DNA of 5,554 nt from Acidobacteriota bacterium (lineage in GTDB: Bacteria; Acidobacteriota; Vicinamibacteria; Vicinamibacterales; SCN-69-37): assembly GCA_024653875.1 (NCBI GenBank), contig JANLHE010000231.1, positions 1-5,554 of the forward strand. Direction: 5' to 3'. The notes below the pieces were generated by a model. That model was not told the DNA's origin and searched no databases. It worked only from the letters and a program-made list of their open reading frames with translations. This document shows, piece after piece, positions 1-5,554 of this stretch; the first letter of the stretch is position 1; every line of letters begins with the position of its first letter. The translations under genes were made by a program, and so were the position numbers.

Positions 1-635
<635 letters not shown>

Positions 636-646
636 TCTAGCGTTTT

Positions 647-655
647 TGGTACAAT
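647..655 (+). promoter_or_regulatory. Extended -10 promoter candidate for the 101-aa gene
   Basis: TGGTACAAT matches the extended -10 pattern TGn-TATAAT with one mismatch in the hexamer. No convincing -35 lies 16-18 bp upstream. A start near 662 would give a leader of about 32 nt before the ATG at 694. It sits 12 bp outside the start codon of the divergent mutase gene. Assigned by eye only. Confidence 0.45.
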
Positions 656-682
656 CGCCCCACTTTTCCCGGAGTGGCGGTA

Positions 683-689
683 GGGGAGG
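683..689 (+). promoter_or_regulatory. Shine-Dalgarno of the 101-aa gene (fixes its start)
   Basis: GGGGAGG is followed by 4 nt (CCTT) and ATG at 694. This strong ribosome-binding site selects 694 over the longer open frame that continues upstream to 439 across the divergent mutase gene. Confidence 0.75.
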
Positions 690-693
690 CCTT

Positions 694-999
694 ATGGATC
701 CGGTAGTGAAACAGCTGGCAGGGGATCTGGTCGACGCCATCGCCGCAGTCGTCGCCGAGGACGCGCGAGTGGAAGCGTGCCGCGAGAAAGCCAGAGAGGC
801 CGGCTACGAACTCACGATCTCGCTTGAAGCGTCGATCGGGTTCGTGAGCCGCACGCAGGGTGACGGGTCGCACGTCGTCACCGGCGTCAAGGCCCTGCCG
901 CCCGCGCAGGTGCCGCTGGAGATGACGGCGAACGATCGCCGGTTTCTCAAATCGTTGCGAATCTCCGCCGACGAGGGCGCCGAGAAGGAAGTCGAGTAG
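694..999 (+). CDS. Conserved-looking small protein of unknown function (101 aa)
   Basis: I do not recognise this protein. It starts at an ATG with a strong ribosome-binding site and ends with TAG at 997-999. Residues 1-38 look helical and amphipathic, with alternating acidic and small hydrophobic residues (KQLAGDLVDAIAAVVAEDAR). A likely beta strand follows (YELTISLEASIGFVSR, about 38-53), then a Gly/His/Val-rich hairpin, a Pro-rich turn (ALPPAQVPLEMT), a basic helix (NDRRFLKSLRI) and an acidic tail (ADEGAEKEVE). There is no signal peptide, membrane segment or cysteine-based metal site, so it is probably cytoplasmic. It is divergent from the methylmalonyl-CoA mutase across a 58-bp gap and convergent with gpmA, with 3 bp between stop codons. 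The strong translation start and non-repetitive, fold-like composition support a real gene. Its function is open; a regulatory or accessory role for the mutase would be a guess from position alone. Confidence 0.8.
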   Translation: MDPVVKQLAGDLVDAIAAVVAEDARVEACREKAREAGYELTISLEASIGFVSRTQGDGSHVVTGVKALPPAQVPLEMTANDRRFLKSLRISADEGAEKEVE

Positions 1000-1002
1000 C
1001 GG

Positions 1003-1752
1003 TTACGCGCCGGCGCGGCTTTGTTTCGCCACGGCGTCCGCCGCGCGCGCGGCGGCGTCTTCGTCTCCCAGATAGAACCGCTTGATCGGTTTCAGGGCGG
1101 CGTCCAGGTCGTACACCAGCGGAATGCCCGTCGGAATGTTGAGGTCGGCGATCGCCGCGTCCGAGATGCCGTCTAGGTGTTTCACGAGCGCGCGCATGCT
1201 GTTGCCGTGCGCGACGATGATCACGCGCTGACCGCGCTGGATCGCGGGTGCGATCGTGCCGTTCCAGTAGGGCAGGAACCGCGCCACGGTGTCCTTCAGT
1301 GATTCGGTGGCGGGTTGGTCGTCCGGCCGCAGCGACGCGTAGCGCGGATCGTGTGACGGGTGCCGCGGGTCGTCACGCGCCAGCGGCGGCGGCGGAATAT
1401 CGTAGCTGCGCCGCCAGAGGTGGGTCTGGGCATCGCCGTGTCTGGCGGCGGTCTCGGCCTTATTGAGGCCCTGCAGCGCGCCGTAGTGGCGTTCGTTGAG
1501 GCGCCACGAGTTTTCCACTGGGATCCACATTTGATCCAGTTCGTCGAGCACCATCCAGCACGTGCGAATCGCGCGTTTGAGCACCGAGGTGTACGCGATG
1601 TCGAAGACATCGCCGGCCTCGCGCAACAGCTGCCCGGCGGCGCGCGCTTCCGTGCGCCCCAGGTCGCTCAGATCCACGTCGGTCCAGCCGGTGAAGCGAT
1701 TCTCCTGGTTCCAGGTGCTCTGGCCGTGCCGCAACAGGACGAGGCGCGGCAT
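1003..1752 (-). CDS. gpmA: 2,3-bisphosphoglycerate-dependent phosphoglycerate mutase
   Basis: This 249-aa cytoplasmic enzyme of the histidine phosphatase superfamily interconverts 3-phosphoglycerate and 2-phosphoglycerate in glycolysis and gluconeogenesis (EC 5.4.2.11). Seen: the phosphohistidine motif LLRHGQSTWN with R8 and H9, FTGWTDVDLSDLG (20-32), R60, the catalytic acid E87 in RLNERHYGALQG, and H182 in VAHGNSMRAL. These correspond to H11, E89 and H184 of the E. coli enzyme. Its length and the tail FYLGDEDAAARAADAVAKQ match full-length bacterial dPGM, about 250 aa, whose tail closes over the active site. The long insert around 100-145 (Trp-Arg-Arg-Ser-Tyr, poly-Pro) is also typical of dPGM and argues against a generic phosphatase. 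The ATG at 1752 shares its A with the eno stop (TGATG) and has GAGGA 7 nt upstream inside eno, so the two are probably co-transcribed and translationally coupled. Confidence 0.97.
   Translation of the reverse strand: MPRLVLLRHGQSTWNQENRFTGWTDVDLSDLGRTEARAAGQLLREAGDVFDIAYTSVLKRAIRTCWMVLDELDQMWIPVENSWRLNERHYGALQGLNKAETAARHGDAQTHLWRRSYDIPPPPLARDDPRHPSHDPRYASLRPDDQPATESLKDTVARFLPYWNGTIAPAIQRGQRVIIVAHGNSMRALVKHLDGISDAAIADLNIPTGIPLVYDLDAALKPIKRFYLGDEDAAARAADAVAKQSRAGA
1006..1026 (+). terminator. Possible weak intrinsic terminator after the 101-aa gene
   Basis: The palindrome CGCGCCGGCGCG (1006-1017) is followed by GGCTTTGTTT, which has six T in the last seven bases. It lies 7 bp after the plus-strand stop. 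The hairpin would have only four stem pairs around a 4-nt loop and the T tract is interrupted. The same bases encode the C-terminus of gpmA on the other strand, so this may be incidental. Confidence 0.3.
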
Positions 1753-3071
1753 CAGTGCGTCCTCAGGTGGGCCAGGGCCGCGCGTCCGGCGTACGTGGCC
1801 CTGGCGCCCAGGGCCTCTTCGATGCGCAGCAACTGGTTGTATTTGGCCGTGCGATCGGAGCGGCTGGCCGAGCCGGTCTTGATCTGCCCGGCGGCGGTGG
1901 CCACCGCCAGGTCCGCGATCGTGGCGTCTTCGGTTTCCCCGGAGCGGTGCGAGATGACGCAGGCATAACCGGCCGCGCGGGCGATGGCCATCGCGTCAAA
2001 GGTCTCGGAGACCGTGCCGATCTGATTCAGCTTGACCAGGAGCGCGTTGGCGACGTGTTCGTCGATGCCGCGCCGGATGATCGCGGGGTTGGTCACGAAG
2101 TTGTCGTCACCCACCAACTGCACGCGGGTGCCGAGCGCGGTGGTGAGCCGCGCCCAGCCGGCCCAATCGCCCTCCGCCAACCCGTCTTCCAGCGACGCGA
2201 TGGGGTACTGCCGCGTCCAGTCGTCATAAAGCGCGATCATCTCGTCGGCCGTGCGGGTGCCTTCGCCGGACTTCGCGAGCACGTACGTGCCGGTGGCGTG
2301 ATCGAAGAACTCGCTGGCGGCCACATCCAGCGCGACGTACAGGTCGCGTCCCGGCGTGTAACCCGCGCGGTGGATGGCCTCAAGCATCAGCTCAACCGCC
2401 TCGCGGTTCGACCCGAGGCTGGGGGCGAAGCCGCCCTCGTCGCCGACGCCGGTGGCCAGGCCGCGCGCCTTAAGCAGGCCGCGCAGCGCGTGGAACGTCT
2501 CGGTGCCCGCGCGCAGACCTTCCGCGAACGTGGGCAACCCGACCGGCATGACCATGAACTCCTGGAAGTCCACGTTGGTGTCGGCGTGCGCGCCGCCGTT
2601 GAGGATGTTCATCATCGGCACGGGCAGGAGCGTGCCCGCGCCGGCCGGGCCGCCCGCGTGCGGCAGCAGCGAGACCAGATGCGTGTAGAGCGGGACCTTG
2701 TGTCCCGCGGCGGCCGCGTGCGCCACGGCCATGGACACGCCCAGCAGGGCGTTGGCGCCCAGCCGTGACTTGTTCGGCGTGCCGTCGAGGGCCACCAACT
2801 GCGCGTCGACGGCGCGCTGATCGGGCGCCTCGCCGATAAGCGCGGCGGCGATCTCGGTGTTGACGTGGCCGACGGCCTTGAGCACCCCTTTGCCGAGGTA
2901 CCGGCCCTTGTCGCCATCCCGCATTTCCAGGGCCTCTCGGGACCCGGTGGAGGCGCCGGAGGGCACGGCGGCCCGGCCTCGCGCGCCGGTGTTCAGGGTG
3001 ACGTCGACTTCCACGGTGGGATTGCCCCGGGAGTCCAGGATTTGACGCGCGTGAATGGCTTGGATCTTCAA
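1752..3071 (-). CDS. eno: Enolase (phosphopyruvate hydratase), TTG start
   Basis: Enolase dehydrates 2-phosphoglycerate to phosphoenolpyruvate (EC 4.2.1.11) and is a Mg2+-dependent cytoplasmic enzyme. From a TTG at 3071 the protein is 439 aa, close to the usual 420-435. Seen: N-terminal lid signature IHARQILDSRGNPTVEVDV, substrate-loop SGASTGSREALEMRDGD (38-54), and NILNGGAHADTNVDFQEF with H162 and E171. E212 is in GVGDEGGFAPSL, Mg ligands are D249 (ALDVAASEF), E295 (SLEDGLAEGDW) and the D322/D323 pair (VGDDNFVTN), K347 is in LLVKLNQIG, H375-R376-S377 in ISHRSGETED, and K398 in QIKTGSASRSDR. All catalytic and metal residues appear present. The TTG is chosen because homology begins exactly there and AGAGG lies 9 nt upstream. 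The next in-frame ATG upstream would add non-homologous sequence and begin before the predicted promoter. The stop overlaps the gpmA start by one base. Confidence 0.97.
   Translation of the reverse strand: MKIQAIHARQILDSRGNPTVEVDVTLNTGARGRAAVPSGASTGSREALEMRDGDKGRYLGKGVLKAVGHVNTEIAAALIGEAPDQRAVDAQLVALDGTPNKSRLGANALLGVSMAVAHAAAAGHKVPLYTHLVSLLPHAGGPAGAGTLLPVPMMNILNGGAHADTNVDFQEFMVMPVGLPTFAEGLRAGTETFHALRGLLKARGLATGVGDEGGFAPSLGSNREAVELMLEAIHRAGYTPGRDLYVALDVAASEFFDHATGTYVLAKSGEGTRTADEMIALYDDWTRQYPIASLEDGLAEGDWAGWARLTTALGTRVQLVGDDNFVTNPAIIRRGIDEHVANALLVKLNQIGTVSETFDAMAIARAAGYACVISHRSGETEDATIADLAVATAAGQIKTGSASRSDRTAKYNQLLRIEEALGARATYAGRAALAHLRTH
1760..1764 (-). promoter_or_regulatory. Shine-Dalgarno of gpmA inside the end of eno
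   Basis: The minus strand reads GAGGA, 7 nt before the gpmA ATG at 1752. It lies in the last codons of eno, as expected for a translationally coupled downstream gene. Confidence 0.55.
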
Positions 3072-3080
3072 GGGAAACCG

Positions 3081-3087
3081 CCTCTTC
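3081..3087 (-). promoter_or_regulatory. Shine-Dalgarno supporting the eno TTG start
   Basis: The minus strand reads GAAGAGG, then 9 nt, then TTG at 3071. No ATG or GTG lies nearby in frame, so this site helps decide the start of enolase. Confidence 0.55.
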
Positions 3088-3110
3088 GCGCCCGGTGAAC
3101 GGGCGGTCGA

Positions 3111-3119
3111 AGTGTAACA
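3111..3119 (-). promoter_or_regulatory. Extended -10 promoter candidate for eno-gpmA
   Basis: The minus strand reads TGTTACACT, a TGn extended -10 with a 4/6 hexamer (TACACT). No good -35 is seen at 16-18 bp spacing. Predicted initiation near 3104 gives a leader of about 33 nt before the TTG at 3071. Assigned by eye only. Confidence 0.45.
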
Positions 3120-3144
3120 TGCGCCCCGGGGCCGGATCGGCTGA

Positions 3145-3167
3145 AAACCCATGAAAATGAAGGGTTT
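3145..3167. repeat. Inverted repeat, candidate operator
   Basis: AAACCC (3145-3150) and GGGTTT (3162-3167) form perfect 6-bp arms around an 11-nt AT-rich spacer. The right arm overlaps the first two bases of the plus-strand -35 element, so a bound protein could affect that promoter. The arms are short and chance occurrence is possible. Confidence 0.4.
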
Positions 3168-3194
3168 GACTTGATTCCGGCAGTGGCCTACCAT
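3166..3194 (+). promoter_or_regulatory. Sigma70-type promoter for the barrel-protein/PDZ unit
   Basis: TTGACT (3166-3171, 5/6 match to TTGACA) and TACCAT (3189-3194, 4/6 match to TATAAT) are separated by an ideal 17 bp. Initiation would be near 3201, about 86 nt before the ATG at 3287. This is the best promoter match in the window. Confidence 0.6.
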
Positions 3195-3276
3195 GACGGC
3201 TAACGTCCACGGCCGTCCCCGTGTCGACTCGAGCCTTCGACCACCGCCGAACTGCCTCGGCTCCGCGTAGCTGTTT

Positions 3277-3282
3277 GGGAGG
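3277..3282 (+). promoter_or_regulatory. Shine-Dalgarno of the barrel-protein gene
   Basis: GGGAGG followed by AAAT and ATG at 3287. It selects this ATG, which directly precedes a signal peptide, over an in-frame GTG at 3221 that would bury the signal sequence. Confidence 0.75.
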
Positions 3283-3286
3283 AAAT

Positions 3287-5143
3287 ATGTCCCGACCCGT
3301 CGCGTTCGTCCTCGCTGCCGCCGCCGCATCCGTCGCCGCGCCGTCGTTCGCGCAGGTGTCGCGCGCACCCCGGGCGGTCACGGTGGAGGCCTCGTCGCGC
3401 TCCGGCGTGGTGCAGGGCGTGGTGCGGGACGATCGCGGCGCCGTGGTGCCCGGCGTGGCCGTCACGGCCATCGGGACGTCGCAGGCGCAGGCGCGCACGG
3501 ATGTCACCGGTGCGTTCTCGCTGCCGCTGGTGCCGGGCGACTACGTCCTCCGGGCCACCCGTGATGGTTACGTGTCGCCCTACAGGGAATGGGTGCGGAT
3601 AGGCGCCAGCGCGCGCCTGGAACGCAACATCACCATCACGCGGCAGCCGGGGCTTCCTGATCGCCCGGTGCTGCTCGCGTCGGCGGCCCTGGCGTCGACC
3701 AGCGCCGTGGCGGAGCGTGAGCCCTCGCCGCCGCCGGCGGCCACCACGAGCCTGATGGCGTGGTATCTGCGCCATCTGCCGCGCACGATTCTGCGCGACG
3801 GCGCAGGCGACCAGCGGCGAGCGGATTACCGCTACCTGCCGTCGTTCCTGGACTGGGTCGTGACCGAGTCGGCGCGAGCCACCACGTCGTTTTTCGCGGA
3901 TACGGACTTCAGCGGCCACGTGGATTTTCTGACCACCAACGCGATGTCGTCGTCGCAGGGGTGGCTTCCCGCCGGGCGGCCCCGCGGCGTCGCCAACATC
4001 GTGGTCGGCGCGCCGGTGGGCGTCCATGGCGACTGGCGCGTGCGGGGCGCGATGAGCACCGGAGGCCTGTCGTCGTGGGTGGTGCTCGGCGAGTACGAGG
4101 CCCGCGATGCGCGGATGCATGCGTTCCGCGCCGGCTTGTCCTATGGGTCGCAACGGCCCGCGGACATGGCAAGCGTGGCGCTGTTGCGGACGGCGGACCG
4201 CAGCCGATCGGTCGCCAGTGTCTTCGCTCTTGACCGCTGGCGCCTGCGTCCCGGGATCGAACTGGACTACGGGCTGCGCCTGGATCGGTATGACTACGTG
4301 GAAGGCCAGCACTTCCTCAGCCCGCGCGTCGGCGCGCGGGTGGCCGTCGCGCCGGGAACGTTCGTGACGGCGCTGGCGTCGCGCGCGGCCGTGGCCCCGG
4401 GGCTGGACGAGTTCCTGCCGCCGCCCTCGGCGGGGCCCTGGGTGCCGCCCGAACGGACGTTCGCCGCCCTGGTGCCCGGTGCGCCCTTCCGCTCCGAACG
4501 TGTGCAGCGCTACGAGGCGGGCGTCGAACACGACTTCGGCGTGATCGGCCATCCGCGCACGCTGGGTGTGCGCTGGTTCCGCGAGTCGTCGCGCGATCAA
4601 CTGGCGACGCTGTTCGGCGTGGATCCCGCCGGCGCGACCGGCCACTACTACGTCGGCTCGCCAGGCAGCGTCACGCTCGACGGATGGGCCGTGCGCCTGA
4701 CCGGCCACTTCACCACGCGCATCCGCGCGTCGGTGGACTATTCAATCAGCCGCGCCCGCTGGGTGTTCGGCCACGACGTCGCCGCGATCACTCGCGTCAT
4801 GCCCTCGGCGGTGCGCCCCGAGCGCGAACGGCTGCACGACGTGACCAGCACGTTTGAAGCCACGATTCCCGAGACGGAAACCCGCGTGTTCGTGGCCTAC
4901 CGTCTCAACAGCGCGTTTGCCCACGCGGCGGCCGACGGGTTGTCGCCGATGGTGGACGGGCGCTTCAGCGTGCAGCTGCGCCAGGCGCTGCCGATTCAGC
5001 CGATCACCGGCAGCCACGTCGAGTTCCTCGTGAGCGTCAGCAATCTCTTCCGCGATCCCCAGCACGCCGGCTCGTTCTACGATGAACTGCTGACCGTGCG
5101 CACACCCCGCCGGGTCATGGGCGGCGTGCAGGTGCGGTTCTAG
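3287..5143 (+). CDS. Secreted carboxypeptidase-regulatory-like domain protein with outer-membrane beta-barrel (TonB-receptor-like)
   Basis: This 618-aa protein has a clear Sec signal peptide (residues 1-22, cleavage after SFA). A carboxypeptidase-regulatory-like beta-sandwich follows at about 39-118, with VVQGVVRDDRGAVVPGVAVT, GAFSLPLVPGDYVLRATRDG and ERNITI. A Pro/Ala-rich linker (120-155) leads to a short helix-like motif, MAWYLRHLPRTILRD (157-171). From about 195 on, alternating polar and aromatic strands resemble an outer-membrane barrel: ELDYGLRLDRYDY, HFLSPRVGARVAVAPGTFV, RVQRYEAGVEHDF, TLGVRWFRESSRDQLATLF, SVDYSISRARW, GRFSVQLRQALP. It ends in VQVRF with the terminal Phe typical of BAM-inserted barrels. 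The order resembles Acidobacteriota/Bacteroidota TonB-dependent receptor-like proteins, but I find no plug domain between the regulatory domain and the barrel, and it is shorter than the usual 900-1100 aa. True substrate transport is therefore doubtful. It has its own promoter, and a PDZ protein follows after 20 bp. The domain call is firm, the outer-membrane location is likely, and the ligand is unknown. Confidence 0.85.
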   Translation: MSRPVAFVLAAAAASVAAPSFAQVSRAPRAVTVEASSRSGVVQGVVRDDRGAVVPGVAVTAIGTSQAQARTDVTGAFSLPLVPGDYVLRATRDGYVSPYREWVRIGASARLERNITITRQPGLPDRPVLLASAALASTSAVAEREPSPPPAATTSLMAWYLRHLPRTILRDGAGDQRRADYRYLPSFLDWVVTESARATTSFFADTDFSGHVDFLTTNAMSSSQGWLPAGRPRGVANIVVGAPVGVHGDWRVRGAMSTGGLSSWVVLGEYEARDARMHAFRAGLSYGSQRPADMASVALLRTADRSRSVASVFALDRWRLRPGIELDYGLRLDRYDYVEGQHFLSPRVGARVAVAPGTFVTALASRAAVAPGLDEFLPPPSAGPWVPPERTFAALVPGAPFRSERVQRYEAGVEHDFGVIGHPRTLGVRWFRESSRDQLATLFGVDPAGATGHYYVGSPGSVTLDGWAVRLTGHFTTRIRASVDYSISRARWVFGHDVAAITRVMPSAVRPERERLHDVTSTFEATIPETETRVFVAYRLNSAFAHAAADGLSPMVDGRFSVQLRQALPIQPITGSHVEFLVSVSNLFRDPQHAGSFYDELLTVRTPRRVMGGVQVRF

Positions 5144-5163
5144 CGGCCGACGCCTGACTGCCC

Positions 5164-5554
5164 ATGCCGGCAGCGTCCGATATGTCTTCGTTGTCTCCCA
5201 CCGTTCGTCCACTCTTGCGCGTCGCGATTCCCGTCGCGGTTGCGGCCGTGCTCATCACGCTCGCCCTCATCAACCTCGTGGTCGTGCGCAACTACCAGCA
5301 GACCGCCGCGGTGGATGACGGCGTGTTGTGGACCAGCGACGGCGGGGCCGCCGTGCGTGCGCTGGAGGTGGCGACCGGATCCCCCGCGGACCGGGCCGGC
5401 GTACGGCGGGGAGATACGTTGCAGGCCATCGATGGCCGGCCGGTGGATTCAACCCAGCAGGTGGATGAAGCGCTGTCGGGTGTTCGCGCCGGCGGGGCCG
5501 TGACCTACGCGATCACGCGCGGCGTCGTGGACGACCTGATCTCCGTGCGCCTGG
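5164..5554 (+). CDS. Membrane-anchored PDZ-domain protein, N-terminal part (partial)
   Basis: The frame is open to the right edge, giving 130 codons. After a short N-terminus there is one hydrophobic segment (residues about 20-41, VAIPVAVAAVLITLALINLV), preceded by Arg15 and Arg19, so the N-terminus is probably cytoplasmic and the rest initially periplasmic. Residues about 50-130 form a PDZ domain of the HtrA/RseP type: ALEVATGSPADRAGVRRGDT, LQAIDGRPVDSTQQVDEAL, and a final strand GAVTYAITRG. PDZ domains bind C-terminal or extended peptides. No protease or kinase domain is within the window. In related bacteria such a TM-PDZ N-terminus can precede a histidine kinase or a protease, and I cannot choose between them. 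It starts 20 bp after the barrel-protein stop, so it is probably in the same operon. No Shine-Dalgarno is evident. A second in-frame ATG at 5182 is an alternative start. Confidence 0.85.
   Translation, partial: MPAASDMSSLSPTVRPLLRVAIPVAVAAVLITLALINLVVVRNYQQTAAVDDGVLWTSDGGAAVRALEVATGSPADRAGVRRGDTLQAIDGRPVDSTQQVDEALSGVRAGGAVTYAITRGVVDDLISVRL

Larger units (their letters stand above)
3072..3286. other. Divergent regulatory region between eno and the barrel-protein gene
   Basis: This 215-bp gap separates two genes transcribed away from each other. It holds the eno leader and extended -10 on the minus strand, a better sigma70-like promoter on the plus strand, an inverted repeat between them, and an approximately 86-nt plus-strand leader (about 3201-3286). 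The segment around 3141-3175 is locally AT-rich (GAAAACCCATGAAAATGAAG) in an otherwise very GC-rich window. That fits promoter or operator DNA. I see no riboswitch-like structure in the leader, only a short CACGG/CCGTG hairpin at 3208-3223. Confidence 0.7.

Noticed and set aside
1755..2768. Plus-strand open frame of 337 codons opposite enolase
   Set aside because: Antisense shadow of a full-length enolase, with no recognisable domain and Arg/Gly/Val-rich composition.
3208..3223. CACGG/CCGTG hairpin as a riboswitch or attenuator in the plus-strand leader
   Set aside because: Only five base pairs, no second alternative stem and no T tract; too weak to support a regulatory RNA.
3221..3286. GTG at 3221 as start of the barrel protein
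   Set aside because: It would place 22 charged residues before the signal peptide and lacks a ribosome-binding site; the ATG at 3287 has GGGAGG.
3072..3368. N-terminal extension of enolase in the same frame
   Set aside because: The extra 99 residues are Arg-rich, unlike any enolase, overlap the divergent gene and lie upstream of the predicted promoter.
2470..3507. Minus-strand open frame of 345 codons overlapping the eno 5' half
   Set aside because: Out-of-frame shadow of enolase that also crosses the divergent promoter region and the barrel-gene start.
3200..4708. Minus-strand open frame of 502 codons opposite the barrel gene
   Set aside because: Arg/His/Gly-rich composition typical of antisense frames in GC-rich DNA. 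The plus strand has a signal peptide, domain motifs and a strong start.

Overview
This 5.55-kb, GC-rich stretch is densely coded on both strands and has no sign of mobile DNA, CRISPR, tRNA or rRNA. It carries a B12-dependent acyl-CoA mutase, glycolytic enzymes, a carboxypeptidase-regulatory-domain/outer-membrane-barrel protein and a PDZ membrane protein. That mix suggests a Gram-negative, probably an Acidobacteriota lineage of the Vicinamibacterales type. The taxonomic call is inferred from protein style and composition and is not proven here.

Layout, left to right. (1) 1-635, minus: N-terminal 211 codons of the methylmalonyl-CoA mutase catalytic (large) subunit, running off the left edge. 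(2) 636-693: a 58-bp divergent intergenic region with an extended -10-like promoter and a strong Shine-Dalgarno for the plus strand. (3) 694-999, plus: a 101-aa protein I do not recognise. (4) 1003-3071, minus: an enolase (eno, TTG start) followed by 2,3-bisphosphoglycerate-dependent phosphoglycerate mutase (gpmA), joined by a one-base TGATG stop/start overlap. gpmA ends 3 bp from the end of the 101-aa gene, tail to tail. (5) 3072-3286: a 215-bp divergent regulatory region with a minus-strand extended -10 for eno, a good sigma70-type promoter for the plus strand, and an AAACCC/GGGTTT inverted repeat between them. (6) 3287-5143, plus: a 618-aa secreted protein with a signal peptide, a carboxypeptidase-regulatory-like domain and a beta-barrel-like C-terminal region, but no obvious TonB plug. 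(7) 5164 to the right edge, plus: start of a membrane-anchored PDZ protein, 20 bp downstream and probably in the same transcript.

eno and gpmA catalyse adjacent glycolytic steps (3-PG to 2-PG to PEP) and are set up for coupled translation. The mutase belongs to propionyl-/succinyl-CoA interconversion. The most interesting part is the right-hand unit: a plugless, receptor-like envelope protein followed by a PDZ membrane protein. It could be a cell-envelope sensing or secretion pair, but the partner is truncated and this remains a hypothesis.
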